The notes below the pieces were generated by a model. That model did no database searches, was not told the DNA's origin, and was given only the letters and a program-made list of their open reading frames with translations. This document shows, piece after piece, positions 32,667 to 40,995 of a DNA stretch of 64,000 bases. Source of the stretch: a virus; IMG/VR virus record IMGVR_UViG_3300044846_003114, positions 1 to 64,000 of that record; one strand, written 5' to 3'. The number at the start of each line of letters is the position of its first letter. Positions within the stretch are counted from its first letter, which is position 1. The translations under genes were made by a program, and so were the position numbers.

Positions 32667-34133
32667 ATGAAGAAGTCGTTACAAGAAGATTTAAAAAGAA
32701 TTCATACCCTTACTTATGGTAAAACCTTAATTGAAGAGGGATTTTTAGATAATATATTAAAATCAGTTGGGTTAAATAAGGACGAAAAAAAGGTTGATGA
32801 CCCAAAGAAAGCCGATTTGGTTAGTACTGATGTGAATGATTTCTTTTTATCATTAGAAAAGGCATCACAAAATGGATTAAGTCAACAACAAAGTGGTGGA
32901 ATGTCATTCCAAAAAGAAGTTGAGTCTATGCAAATAGGTTTAATGTTATTAGGGTATGAATTACCAAGACATGGTGTTGATGGTTTATTTGGACCCGAAA
33001 CTGCAAATGCAGTTGGTAAGTTTATAAATGAAAAAGTAAGTGGTGGTACTAAAACCCCAATTTCTGAGGCGTTCGTTAGATTGGGAAATACTAATTATTC
33101 TAACGTAAAAATTGATAATGACGCAACTCAAAATGATCAAATAAATCAACCACTATTAGATGATTTACAGACAGCGGCATCCAATGCTGGTGTGGTTGTC
33201 ACAATAACAACTGCAAAATCCGGACATGGAAATCTAACCATAAATGGAAAACCGAGTAGACACGCTACAAATACTGCCGTTGATATTGCGATATTAGATG
33301 GTATCGGTGCGGGTGGTGCATCAAACAAATCTAATGGTAACCCAAGATTTAGGGAGTTAGGTGAAAGAGTGAAGAACGAGTTAGTTAAAATAGGTTATTC
33401 ATTAAATGCTGAGGGCGGTAATCAAAAAGCAGTATTATGGCAAACAGACACCGGAGGTAACCACTACAATCATTTACACGTATCTAATAAAGAAGGAGTT
33501 TCAGGTTCTGCACCATCTGAAACAATGGTTAAAGCAACCCCCGAAATGTTAACTAAACTAATTGAGTTGTTAAAAGAAAGGGGTGTTAAGTCAGAAGAAC
33601 TTAAAAAATATATCGACGCTGCGGTTCTTACTGGAGGTGGTGCATCGTTTACCGATTTAGATTTAAACACAGATGATGGTTATAGGAAATACGCTCAAAT
33701 ATCTCAAAAATTTATTGATAGTAGACAACCGAACCTTTTAAATATTACAGGTGAAATGATGGCGGAAGGGGCTAAGGGAGCCTTTGTTAAGTTTAGAAAG
33801 TATGTCCCACCCGAATTAGCATTAGCTCAATTAGCCGCTGAAGGTGGAATTGGTAATAAAGACCCACAGAGTAGACCTATTAGAACGAGAAACCCATTCA
33901 ACGTTGGAAATACCGACAGTGGGGCAAATGTTCAACATAACGACGTACAAAGTGGTATTAACACTTATTACAATTTAATTGCTAAGAATTACCTAACTGG
34001 TGGTAAAACCGCAAATGACTTAGTTCAAAACTTTGTTAACAAGGACGGTAATAGATATGCAACTGCAAACTATGAACCTGTAATTAATAAAATTGCGGGT
34101 GAAGTTAATCGAATTGCGTCAACGGTTAGTTAA
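32667..34133 (+). CDS. Virion-associated multi-domain murein hydrolase with capsid-type leader
   Basis: 488 residues. Leader MKKSLQEDLKRIHTLTYGKT then LIEEG, matching a (L/I)xE prohead-protease site near residue 24. Peptidoglycan-binding domain at about 85-125 (IGLMLLGYELPRHGVDGLFG). M15-like metallopeptidase region at about 190-275 with SRHATNTAVDIAI and HYNHLHVS, the H-D-H zinc layout. A C-terminal lysozyme/glucosaminidase-like domain from about 385 has LALAQLAAEGGIGNKD and RNPFNVGNTDSG. Two catalytic domains plus a binding domain fit cell-wall entry. Packaging through the leader is inferred. Confidence 0.8.
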   Translation: MKKSLQEDLKRIHTLTYGKTLIEEGFLDNILKSVGLNKDEKKVDDPKKADLVSTDVNDFFLSLEKASQNGLSQQQSGGMSFQKEVESMQIGLMLLGYELPRHGVDGLFGPETANAVGKFINEKVSGGTKTPISEAFVRLGNTNYSNVKIDNDATQNDQINQPLLDDLQTAASNAGVVVTITTAKSGHGNLTINGKPSRHATNTAVDIAILDGIGAGGASNKSNGNPRFRELGERVKNELVKIGYSLNAEGGNQKAVLWQTDTGGNHYNHLHVSNKEGVSGSAPSETMVKATPEMLTKLIELLKERGVKSEELKKYIDAAVLTGGGASFTDLDLNTDDGYRKYAQISQKFIDSRQPNLLNITGEMMAEGAKGAFVKFRKYVPPELALAQLAAEGGIGNKDPQSRPIRTRNPFNVGNTDSGANVQHNDVQSGINTYYNLIAKNYLTGGKTANDLVQNFVNKDGNRYATANYEPVINKIAGEVNRIASTVS

Positions 34134-34177
34134 TAAGATTATTCCATTATTTTCTTGGATTTATCAAATAAGTTTTA

Positions 34178-34185
34178 TATATTTA
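34178..34185 (+). promoter_or_regulatory. Promoter -7 box (TATATTTA)
   Basis: TTGGATTTATCAAA at 34155 and TATATTTAG at 34178 resemble the window's promoter consensus. The ATG at 34203 is 17 bases downstream. Confidence 0.5.
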
Positions 34186-34202
34186 GTATATAAAACTATT
34201 AT

Positions 34203-34436
34203 ATGCCAAACGAAATTTGTATATTGTGTGGTAAAGAAACCACGGTAGATATTAACACTCACGTTGATTACAGAACAGGTTATATTGAAGGTGCTGGACA
34301 ATTATGTGCCGAATGTTATTTAAAAGGTACTGACAGAGAACACATCACAATACCAAAACGTTTCATTAATGAATACCCCAACGATATGGAGTTAGGTTCA
34401 AAGGTTAGAAAATTCTTTCACGATACATACGAATAA
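34203..34436 (+). CDS. Zinc-ribbon protein, 77 aa
   Basis: MPNEICILCGKETTVDINTH with Cys6/Cys9 and a second pair in QLCAECYLKGTDRE: a CxxC...CxxC zinc ribbon. The C-terminal half is helical and charged. Likely a small nucleic-acid or protein-binding factor. Spaced 1 base from the next gene. Confidence 0.7.
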   Translation: MPNEICILCGKETTVDINTHVDYRTGYIEGAGQLCAECYLKGTDREHITIPKRFINEYPNDMELGSKVRKFFHDTYE

Positions 34437-34437
34437 T

Positions 34438-34905
34438 ATGAACATTTTCTTTTTAGATTGGAACCCCAAGTTATGTGCACAATATCATAACGATAAACAC
34501 GTTGTTAAAATGATATTGGAAACCGCCCAATTACTTTGTGGAGCACATTGGGCAACCAATGGAGAGGCACCATATAAACTATCACACAAGAATCACCCAT
34601 GTTCTAAATGGGTTAGAGAAGATTTACAAAACTATATTTGGTTAGTTGATTTAGGATTTAACCTATGTCAGGAATACACTTACCGTTATGGAAAACGTCA
34701 CAAAACCCAAGACATAATTGAATGGTGTGCTTATCATAGACCCAAAATAAAAGACTTAGAGTTTACACCACCCGCACTTGCAATGCCTGAAGAATTTAAG
34801 GTTTATGGAGACACAATCCAATCTTATCGCAATTATTACATTGGGGACAAAAAAGGATTCTGTGTATGGAAAGGTAGAAATACTCCAGAGTGGTTCCAAT
34901 TGTAA
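34438..34905 (+). CDS. Conserved phage protein (KHVVKM family), possible endonuclease V-like fold
   Basis: 155 residues. NPKLCAQYHNDKHVVKMILE, then TAQLLCGAHW, HPCSKWVREDLQNYIWLVDL and CQEYTYRYGKRHK. I know this as a family widespread in phages with strongly conserved His, Lys and Tyr residues. The opening helix is loosely like T4 pyrimidine-dimer glycosylase, but that link is weak. Function unassigned; DNA processing is possible. Confidence 0.7.
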   Translation: MNIFFLDWNPKLCAQYHNDKHVVKMILETAQLLCGAHWATNGEAPYKLSHKNHPCSKWVREDLQNYIWLVDLGFNLCQEYTYRYGKRHKTQDIIEWCAYHRPKIKDLEFTPPALAMPEEFKVYGDTIQSYRNYYIGDKKGFCVWKGRNTPEWFQL

Positions 34906-34914
34906 TAATCCGAG

Positions 34915-34922
34915 TATTTATA
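34915..34922 (+). promoter_or_regulatory. TATTTATA box
   Basis: CGAGTATTTATATA, 24 bases before the ATG at 34947; the same CGAGTATTTATATA lies before 40996. Confidence 0.45.
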
Positions 34923-34946
34923 TACATATAAGAAATCTACAATCAA

Positions 34947-36281
34947 ATGAAAGAAATATTAAAGAAAGATTTATTGGCTAAATTAAACGAATCATCCCTT
35001 GAAATGGATGAAATGTCAAAATATAATCCGGGTAGAGAGGAAAAGAATCCTTGGGACGAAACACCCGAAGAGAGAGCAGAAAGACAAAGATTTGAGAAAA
35101 GATCTGTTACAAAGTCTTATCGTTTCCAAAAACCCCCAATTGGTACACAACCTAAAGATATGCCACCGGTTGATGTTTGGATTTATAGTCCAACAAAGGA
35201 CCCACAAGGTGAAAGGACTGCGGTAATCCCAACAGGGTTAGTACCAATTACTGAAGAAGAACTAAGGGCGGCTAATCCTAAATTTTTTGAGTGGGCTCAA
35301 AAAGAAATGGGAGATAGGGTACATATTATTCAAATGAATAAAGTTCATCATGACCCTCTTGAACCAGGTAAAGCTAAACCTTCACCTAAAGCACTTAGTC
35401 TTAGACAAAAAACTAATTTAAGTTTTGAAACTAAAGATTCTGGACCAACGAGTGATAGAGAAAAGATATTAAGAAGTTTTAATCCAATAGTTAGTAAAAT
35501 TTTAATTAACCAAGAAGTAAATGATAAGTTAATTGAATCTGGATTTCCTCCACTAAAAATGCCTGACCAAATGTTTAAAGGACAAAAGGCGGCAATCGAT
35601 AGACACAGTACAGTCTCTAATAATATAATTCATTTTGGTGGTCACAACTATGATTTTTATTTGAACATTGCAGATTTTGCACAAGCAAATGAAGATAGAT
35701 TATATGGTGATGCACCAACTGTGGATATATTAACAACTCACATGCCTCGCCAATACAATCATGGTGCTAACTGGGACGCACTAAGACCGACAGAGAATAT
35801 GGATTTAAATTATAAAAATGATCCGTTAACACCATTACTAAAATTGGCAAAAAGAGGATATCGTCCTGAAGATAGAGATGTTGCGGTTTCAAGTAGTATT
35901 TCTATTAGAGGAGTTGAAAGAATATTAAATGATGGTAATTCAAAATATGAGTGGACAGTTGATTTCAGTACTTTAATTGGTAAGAAATTAAAAGACCAAA
36001 TGAGAATTTCTGGTAACGATAGACAAAAAGATAAGAATTTTACATGTACCGAAGCCTCCGAACCATTTTTATGTGCGGGTAATCCATTACAATATAGTGA
36101 ATGTGTGGAAGCATTGGTTAAATGTTTAAACAAAGTTAAGGGAGATATTTTATCAATGGATGTTACCGAAGAATTAGAATCAAGAAGTGTTGTGGATAGA
36201 AGTGATATCACACAAAGAATGAATGAAGATACAATAACTAAATTAGTATCAACCATCATGAAAGAAATAAAAAGAAAATAA
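34947..36281 (+). CDS. Large protein of unknown function with capsid-type leader (weak)
   Basis: 444 residues. Leader MKEILKKDLLAKLNESSLEM, weaker than in the other leader proteins. Then an Arg/Pro-rich segment and DMPPVDVWIYSPTKDPQG. Central NNIIHFGGHNYDFYLNIADF, then DRDVAVSSSISIRGVERIL and CTEASEPFLCAGNPLQYSEC. The C-terminal tail DTITKLVSTIMKEIKRK is amphipathic. No domain recognised. A virion role is inferred from the leader and the upstream TATTTATA box. Confidence 0.7.
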   Translation: MKEILKKDLLAKLNESSLEMDEMSKYNPGREEKNPWDETPEERAERQRFEKRSVTKSYRFQKPPIGTQPKDMPPVDVWIYSPTKDPQGERTAVIPTGLVPITEEELRAANPKFFEWAQKEMGDRVHIIQMNKVHHDPLEPGKAKPSPKALSLRQKTNLSFETKDSGPTSDREKILRSFNPIVSKILINQEVNDKLIESGFPPLKMPDQMFKGQKAAIDRHSTVSNNIIHFGGHNYDFYLNIADFAQANEDRLYGDAPTVDILTTHMPRQYNHGANWDALRPTENMDLNYKNDPLTPLLKLAKRGYRPEDRDVAVSSSISIRGVERILNDGNSKYEWTVDFSTLIGKKLKDQMRISGNDRQKDKNFTCTEASEPFLCAGNPLQYSECVEALVKCLNKVKGDILSMDVTEELESRSVVDRSDITQRMNEDTITKLVSTIMKEIKRK

Positions 36282-36304
36282 CCTCTCCTTGGTAATTTCC
36301 AAGG

Positions 36305-36360
36305 TCTGACCTACGTAGGGTTTCAGTTAGTCCCCCAAAGAAATTTGGGGGATTTTTTTT
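36305..36360 (+). terminator. Structured terminator with ACGT palindrome, copy 1
   Basis: CCTACGTAGG (36310-36319), a short spacer with GTTTCAGTTA, then CCCCCAAA-GAAA-TTTGGGGG (36332-36351) and a run of T. A second copy with compensatory changes lies at 37063-37113. Confidence 0.8.
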
Positions 36361-36390
36361 GTGGTACTTTACAATATCAAAACGAAAATT

Positions 36391-36400
36391 TATCTTTCTG
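36391..36400 (+). promoter_or_regulatory. Promoter -7 region (TATCTTTCTG)
   Basis: CTTTACAATATC upstream and TATCTTTCTG, a variant of TAnnTTTG. It lies between a terminator and the gene at 36419. Confidence 0.45.
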
Positions 36401-36418
36401 CATAAAATATAAATGATT

Positions 36419-37045
36419 ATGAAAAAATTATTAGTTTTATTGATGATATTATTGTCGCTTGTTTCTTACGCACAAGAGTATAAATTAAAAAAAATTAAAA
36501 CCGTTTCTTATGTTAAAGAGTATAACGATAACACATCAGAATATGAACGTTGGAATAGTATTAGTTTAGGAGTTTCTCCATATGGTAATGCTTATTATGA
36601 AAGAAGAAACGAACCAAAGGGAGATGGATTTGGAGTTGATATATATAGGGATAAAGTAATTTATCCAGATGATTTTCAGAATAAGTATTATAATGAAACG
36701 GATAGATTCATATTAAATTCAAATAAAAGATTTGGTATGGGTATGTATTATATAACACCTTTAAAATATGGGTTTGATTTTTCTGCTGGTGCTGGTTTTT
36801 TACGTTATTATTTACAAAAATCGTTAGTCGATTTAACTGATAATATCAATGTAAAGTCAAGTGCATCTTGGTATTTTATTTTTGGGTTTACAAAAGAAGT
36901 TCGCATTACAGAACGATTCCATTTAGAAACGAATGGTAAGTTTAGAAATGTGGTAAAATATTCAGTAATGCACGGAAATAGTCGAGTTACCAAGTTCGAA
37001 CCCGCATTGGGTATTAGATACGATATGAATTTTAAAAAAAATTGA
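36419..37045 (+). CDS. Secreted protein, possibly outer-membrane beta-barrel-like
   Basis: About 208 residues from ATG 36419 (MKKLLVLLMILLSLVSYAQE); an ATG two codons earlier is also possible. Signal peptide with cleavage near YAQ. The body has alternating Tyr/Phe/Gly strands (GMGMYYITPLKYGFDFSAGA, RFHLETNGKFRNVVKYSV) and ends LGIRYDMNFKKN, a barrel-like final strand. Exported to the host envelope if the signal works. May modify the surface or block superinfection; inference only. Its own promoter and terminator flank it. Confidence 0.7.
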   Translation: MKKLLVLLMILLSLVSYAQEYKLKKIKTVSYVKEYNDNTSEYERWNSISLGVSPYGNAYYERRNEPKGDGFGVDIYRDKVIYPDDFQNKYYNETDRFILNSNKRFGMGMYYITPLKYGFDFSAGAGFLRYYLQKSLVDLTDNINVKSSASWYFIFGFTKEVRITERFHLETNGKFRNVVKYSVMHGNSRVTKFEPALGIRYDMNFKKN

Positions 37046-37050
37046 GATTC

Positions 37051-37113
37051 TCCATTGACTAATCTACGTAGAGTTTCAGTTATCCCCTCAAAGAAATTTG
37101 AGGGATTTTTTTT
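37051..37113 (+). terminator. Structured terminator with ACGT palindrome, copy 2
   Basis: TCTACGTAGA (37063-37072), GTTTCAGTTA-like spacer, then CCCTCAAA-GAAA-TTTGAGGG (37085-37104) and eight T. Both stems keep pairing although bases differ from copy 1. Confidence 0.8.
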
Positions 37114-37120
37114 GCAATAT

Positions 37121-37151
37121 TTTGGAATATCAAAAAAAATTTATATTTTTG
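37121..37151 (+). promoter_or_regulatory. Bacteroidota-type promoter
   Basis: TTTGGAATATC at 37121 and TATTTTTG at 37144-37151, 19 bases before the ATG at 37170. Confidence 0.65.
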
Positions 37152-37169
37152 TGTATAAACTAACACACA

Positions 37170-37670
37170 ATGGGAACAAATTATTACAGAATTGCGTCGA
37201 ATGAAGAGATGTTGAAGAGACAACAGACTCTAATTCAACAAGTTACATCAATGGATATGAGTGTTGAAAACCTCGAAAGAGATATGAAGTACATTAGTCC
37301 AACCAAAGATTGGTCATGGTATTCACCTTGGGATATGTTCATTAAAGATTCGAATATACATTTGGGTAAAAGAAGTTCGGGTTGGAAGTTCTGTTGGAAT
37401 TTTCATGACAACAAATATTATTCAAATAAAGAGGAGTTACTTGAGTTTATTCGTTCGGGTAGGATTGTTGATGAATATGGTACTGAGTGGTTTTTGGAAG
37501 AATTCATTGACATGGCACTTAGTTGGGGTGAACCTGATGGATTAGTGGTTAACGAAGAGTATCGTAGAAAAGAAAGAACAAATGGTATGGGTTCATTTTT
37601 TGATAAACCAGAATATGATGATAAAATAATTGATGGGCTTCGTGTGAGTTCATCAACAGATTTTTGTTAA
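37170..37670 (+). CDS. MGTNYY-family protein, 166 aa
   Basis: Starts MGTNYYRIASNEEMLKRQQT, then IHLGKRSSGWKFCWNFHD, then IVDEYGTEWFLEEFIDM. The order MGTNYY / HhGKxSxGW / EYG marks a conserved family in phages and bacteria of unknown function. Cotranscribed with the phosphoesterase 1 base downstream. Confidence 0.75.
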   Translation: MGTNYYRIASNEEMLKRQQTLIQQVTSMDMSVENLERDMKYISPTKDWSWYSPWDMFIKDSNIHLGKRSSGWKFCWNFHDNKYYSNKEELLEFIRSGRIVDEYGTEWFLEEFIDMALSWGEPDGLVVNEEYRRKERTNGMGSFFDKPEYDDKIIDGLRVSSSTDFC

Positions 37671-37671
37671 T

Positions 37672-38325
37672 ATGATAAAGATAGATAACAATATAAAAGT
37701 TTGGATAACATCTGACACACATTATAGTCACACCAACATATGTAGAGGTGTGACCAATTGGAGAATGCCCGACGGATCAATACCCGAATCACAAACAAGA
37801 AATTTTGATACTCTTGATAAAATGAATTCTGCAATTGTTAATAATATCAATGAACTTGTTGGTCAAGATGATGTGTTGATACATTTGGGTGACTGGTCAT
37901 TCGGTGGGTTTGAAACTATTGAAGAATTTTATAATAGATTAATCTGTAAGAATATACATTTGGTATTAGGTAACCATGACCATCACATTGATAGGAATAG
38001 AGAAAACATTAGAAGTAAGTTTTTAAGTGTTAATTGGTTTGAGCAGTTCTCATACCAAGGAGAAACAATTGAGATGTGTCATTACCCAATTGCATCGTGG
38101 AATGGACTTCGTAAGGGACGTGTTCACCTTCATGGTCATTGTCACCTACCTAACCATAAAAAGTTCGGTAATGGACGTAGAATGGATGTAGGAATGGATG
38201 GTAACCCCGAGTTTGCACCATACGATTTAAAAAGATTATTAAACGATATGAAGAAACGACCAATTGGTTCTGAATTAGGTGTTGATGATCATCATATGGA
38301 TGAAATGTTAAATGTTGATAGATAA
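37672..38325 (+). CDS. Calcineurin-like metallophosphoesterase
   Basis: 217 residues. Metal-site motifs: ITSDTHYSHTNI (about 12-23), LIHLGDWSFGG (about 65-75), LVLGNHDHHID (about 98-108), CHYPIASWNG and HLHGHCHLPNH. This is the phage-type single-domain phosphoesterase often annotated as a phosphatase or 2',3'-cyclic phosphodiesterase. Substrate unknown; a nucleotide or RNA-end role is likely. Confidence 0.88.
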   Translation: MIKIDNNIKVWITSDTHYSHTNICRGVTNWRMPDGSIPESQTRNFDTLDKMNSAIVNNINELVGQDDVLIHLGDWSFGGFETIEEFYNRLICKNIHLVLGNHDHHIDRNRENIRSKFLSVNWFEQFSYQGETIEMCHYPIASWNGLRKGRVHLHGHCHLPNHKKFGNGRRMDVGMDGNPEFAPYDLKRLLNDMKKRPIGSELGVDDHHMDEMLNVDR

Positions 38326-38360
38326 TTTTTTATTTCGGATTATTTTAGTTATATTAGATT

Positions 38361-38465
38361 ATGAAATTAATAATTAACAAGGTTAAACAATTCTTTAACG
38401 AGATTTGGTTAGGTATTAAAATTGCCGAACAAAACCGAGATAAATCCCAATGGGGTAAATTTTAG
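38361..38465 (+). CDS. Very small protein, 34 aa
   Basis: Encodes MKLIINKVKQFFNEIWLGIK then IAEQNRDKSQWGKF, ending in TAG. An amphipathic helix with aromatic face. It stands alone in a 158-base gap after TTATATTAG, a weak promoter-like box. Confidence 0.45.
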   Translation: MKLIINKVKQFFNEIWLGIKIAEQNRDKSQWGKF

Positions 38466-38483
38466 AAAATGAAAAAATAAGTT

Positions 38484-38795
38484 ATGGAAAGAATATATTG
38501 TGCAGCAATTTGGTATAAGGATATACCAACTCCCAAATACAAACCTATAAACATTGAAACAGGTTTAGTTGTAGAAGGACATAGACATGCTGATATTATC
38601 CGTACTATGGTGATTTTATTAGGTAAAAGGACTTGTACAAATGGTGAAGATTGTTCCGGAGAATCGGTTCAGGGATTTGTTACAAATACCAATAGATTTG
38701 TGGATAGATATGAGGGTATGAAAATAGCAAGAGAGGCTAACCAAATTATATCAGACACAACATTTAAGGAATTATATTCTGAAGATTTATATTAA
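38484..38795 (+). CDS. Conserved phage protein (GHRH family), 103 aa
   Basis: MERIYCAAIWYKDIPTPKYK, then VVEGHRHADIIRTMVILLGK, QGFVTNTNRFVDRYEGMKIA and the end LYSEDLY. I know this motif order from many phage genomes, function unassigned. The C-terminal LYSEDLY is nearly invariant in those relatives. Confidence 0.78.
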   Translation: MERIYCAAIWYKDIPTPKYKPINIETGLVVEGHRHADIIRTMVILLGKRTCTNGEDCSGESVQGFVTNTNRFVDRYEGMKIAREANQIISDTTFKELYSEDLY

Positions 38796-38808
38796 AAAAA
38801 AATAAGTT

Positions 38809-39177
38809 ATGAAAAAGATAAAAACATTTTTTAATTCTGGCATGTTAGATCTTGTTGGAATGGTTATTGGGATTGTATTAGTATTTGAATTCATTGTGTT
38901 TCCTGGATTAACGGAACCAAATACAATATTAAATATAATTTCAGCGTTAATCGGTATTGTAACAACGTTGCTATTCATTTATTTAGCTCCAGGTTATTTT
39001 GCCCACTTTAAAAACATTTTTGAATCATCTCTTGATGAAATTAAGTTGGGCGAAACCGAATTAGATTACATTCCAAAAGAAGAGATTCTTAAAAAGAAAA
39101 GAAACACTAAACAATTTTCTGAAATTAAAAGTGAAGAACCATTTGTAAAAACAAGAAAAAAAATTAATAAGAAATAA
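38809..39177 (+). CDS. Membrane protein, 122 aa
   Basis: Two helices: MLDLVGMVIGIVLVFEFIVF (about 12-31) and LNIISALIGIVTTLLFIYLA (about 41-60), then a charged cytosolic tail ending KTRKKINKK. No family recognised. Starts an operon with the next two genes. Confidence 0.65.
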   Translation: MKKIKTFFNSGMLDLVGMVIGIVLVFEFIVFPGLTEPNTILNIISALIGIVTTLLFIYLAPGYFAHFKNIFESSLDEIKLGETELDYIPKEEILKKKRNTKQFSEIKSEEPFVKTRKKINKK

Positions 39178-39178
39178 T

Positions 39179-39445
39179 ATGGCAAGATTTAGAAAGAAAC
39201 CCGTAGTGATAACTGCGGTACAGTACGATGGTAATTTTAGATGTTTAGATTGCTTCTCAATTAGTGAAGTGTCACATTTTATTGTTTCAAAAGATTCAGA
39301 AGGTAATCAATGCATTAAGATACCAACATTGGAAGGTGAGATGATTGCTTCAATTGGTGATTATATCATTAGAGGTGTACAAGGTGAGTACTATCCATGT
39401 AAACCTGATATTTTTGAAATGACATATGAAATGGTAGAAAATTAA
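39179..39445 (+). CDS. Conserved phage protein (FRKKPVVI/PCKPDIFE family), 88 aa
   Basis: MARFRKKPVVITAVQYDGNF, then IPTLEGEMIASIGDYIIRGV and GEYYPCKPDIFEMTYE. A very common phage family with the order KP(V)VI-A-Q / TLEG / GDYIIRGV / PCKPDIF; no assigned function. Confidence 0.85.
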   Translation: MARFRKKPVVITAVQYDGNFRCLDCFSISEVSHFIVSKDSEGNQCIKIPTLEGEMIASIGDYIIRGVQGEYYPCKPDIFEMTYEMVEN

Positions 39446-39458
39446 TAACAAAAATAAT

Positions 39459-40403
39459 ATGAAAGCATTTAATAGGTACGATAACCGATGGGACAGTTAT
39501 GGTAGACAAAGGTCAAATGAAGAATTAGACCGAATGGAATCAGAATTTTATCAAGAACAAAAAATAAAACAAAAACAAATTATGAGAAACATTTTAATTG
39601 GGGTAGCAACATTTTTTACATTAACCTTTTTATTCTTCTCATGTGAGAGAATCGACGCAGGACATGTGGGAGTTAAAGTAAATCAATATGGAGATAATAA
39701 AGGTGTGGATGATGTAGTGGCAGTCACTGGTATGGTATTCTATAACCCATTTACAACTGCCATTTATGAGTTCCCAACATTCATCCAACACAAAGAATAT
39801 AAAGGAGAAAATTCATTCGTGGTAAATAGTAAAGATGGATCTGAGTTTAGTGTGTCACCTATTATGAATTACTCGGTTCAAAGAGATAAAGTACCTTCGA
39901 TTTTTAGTAAGTATCGTAGACCATTGGAGGACATCGAAGAAGGTTTCTTAAAGACTGCGGTGTACGATGCGTTCAGATTGGCAACTAACAAATACACAGC
40001 GGATGAGTTGATTTCAAATAGAGCAGTGTTTGAGGTGGAGGTTCGTAGATTGTTAGATGGACAACTATTGAAAGAGGGATTTATTATCAATCAGTTCACA
40101 TCTAATTTGATTTATCCTGAGACGTTTAAGAAGTCTATTGAGGCTAAGAACAACGCGGTTCAGGCAGCATTGAGAGCTGAGAATGAGGTTAAAACTGCAG
40201 AGGCTCAAGCTAAAATTAAAGTGGCAACTGCGGAAGGTAACGCCCAAGCAATGTTAACATCAGCAAAAGCTGAGGCTGAATCAAATAGAATGAAACAAGT
40301 AACATTGACACCATTGTTATTACAATTAGAGTACATTAATAAATGGGATGGTAAGTTACCAGTATATGGTCAAGTGCCTCAAATGTTTAAGAATATACAA
40401 TAA
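39459..40403 (+). CDS. SPFH/prohibitin-like membrane protein
   Basis: 314 residues. A transmembrane helix at about 43-60 (RNILIGVATFFTLTFLFFSC) follows a cytosolic N-terminus. Then the SPFH domain (ERIDAGHVGVKVNQYGDNKG, EFSVSPIMNYSVQ, RRPLEDIEEGFLKTAVYDA) and a C-terminal Ala/Glu-rich coiled coil (AEAQAKIKVATAEGNAQAML). Prohibitin-like proteins form membrane rings and regulate proteases. Phage copies occur in some large phages and may protect membrane or lysis proteins. One base overlap with the RmlC gene. Confidence 0.9.
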   Translation: MKAFNRYDNRWDSYGRQRSNEELDRMESEFYQEQKIKQKQIMRNILIGVATFFTLTFLFFSCERIDAGHVGVKVNQYGDNKGVDDVVAVTGMVFYNPFTTAIYEFPTFIQHKEYKGENSFVVNSKDGSEFSVSPIMNYSVQRDKVPSIFSKYRRPLEDIEEGFLKTAVYDAFRLATNKYTADELISNRAVFEVEVRRLLDGQLLKEGFIINQFTSNLIYPETFKKSIEAKNNAVQAALRAENEVKTAEAQAKIKVATAEGNAQAMLTSAKAEAESNRMKQVTLTPLLLQLEYINKWDGKLPVYGQVPQMFKNIQ

Positions 40404-40942
40404 TGAAATTTACCAAAACAGACATTGGTGGTTGTTATATAATAAATTACGATACGTTTGTAGATAGTAGGGGATACTTCGCGGTACCATATAACAAAGA
40501 AGTTTTCAATAGTAACGTGGGTTATGATGTGGAGTTCGTTCAGGATAATATGTCATATTCTCATTTAGGGACCATTAGAGGACTTCATTTCCAAACAGGT
40601 AAGTATGAACAGGCTAAACTTGTTACATGTACCAGTGGACGTGTATTGGACGTTATTGTTGATATTAGAAAGGATTCCCCAAGCTACGGTAAGGTTGTCG
40701 AGGTGGAATTAGGTCAGACACTAAACAAACAAGTGTTCATACCAAGGGGATGTGCTCACGGATTCTCAGCGTTAAGTGATAATGCAATATTTCAATATAA
40801 GGTTGATAATCCATATAATAAGGAAAGTGAAGGTGGGATTATTTATAATGACCCAACCTTGAACATAGATTGGGGGGTAAGTGATTACTTCATAAGAGTC
40901 TCAGAAAAGGACCTAGAACTCCCAACTTTCCTATCTTTATAA
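40403..40942 (+). CDS. rfbC: dTDP-4-dehydrorhamnose 3,5-epimerase
   Basis: 179 residues. Catalytic His62 in IRGLHFQ, VDIRKDSPSYG, GCAHGFSAL with His119, and QYKVDNPYNKESEGGI with the active-site Tyr. Full-length cupin enzyme of the RmlC family. It acts on dTDP-sugars in rhamnose synthesis. RmlA, RmlB and RmlD are not in the window, so it may use host intermediates or a modified sugar. Links to the glycan cassette at 7.4-16 kb by function. Confidence 0.92.
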   Translation: MKFTKTDIGGCYIINYDTFVDSRGYFAVPYNKEVFNSNVGYDVEFVQDNMSYSHLGTIRGLHFQTGKYEQAKLVTCTSGRVLDVIVDIRKDSPSYGKVVEVELGQTLNKQVFIPRGCAHGFSALSDNAIFQYKVDNPYNKESEGGIIYNDPTLNIDWGVSDYFIRVSEKDLELPTFLSL

Positions 40943-40973
40943 TGTATTTATAAAAAGAAAACCTAATAACGAG

Positions 40974-40981
40974 TATTTATA
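40974..40981 (+). promoter_or_regulatory. TATTTATA box
   Basis: CGAGTATTTATATATA, 14 bases before the ATG at 40996. Another TATTTATA lies at 40945-40952. Confidence 0.5.
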
Positions 40982-40995
40982 TATAAAATAGAATT

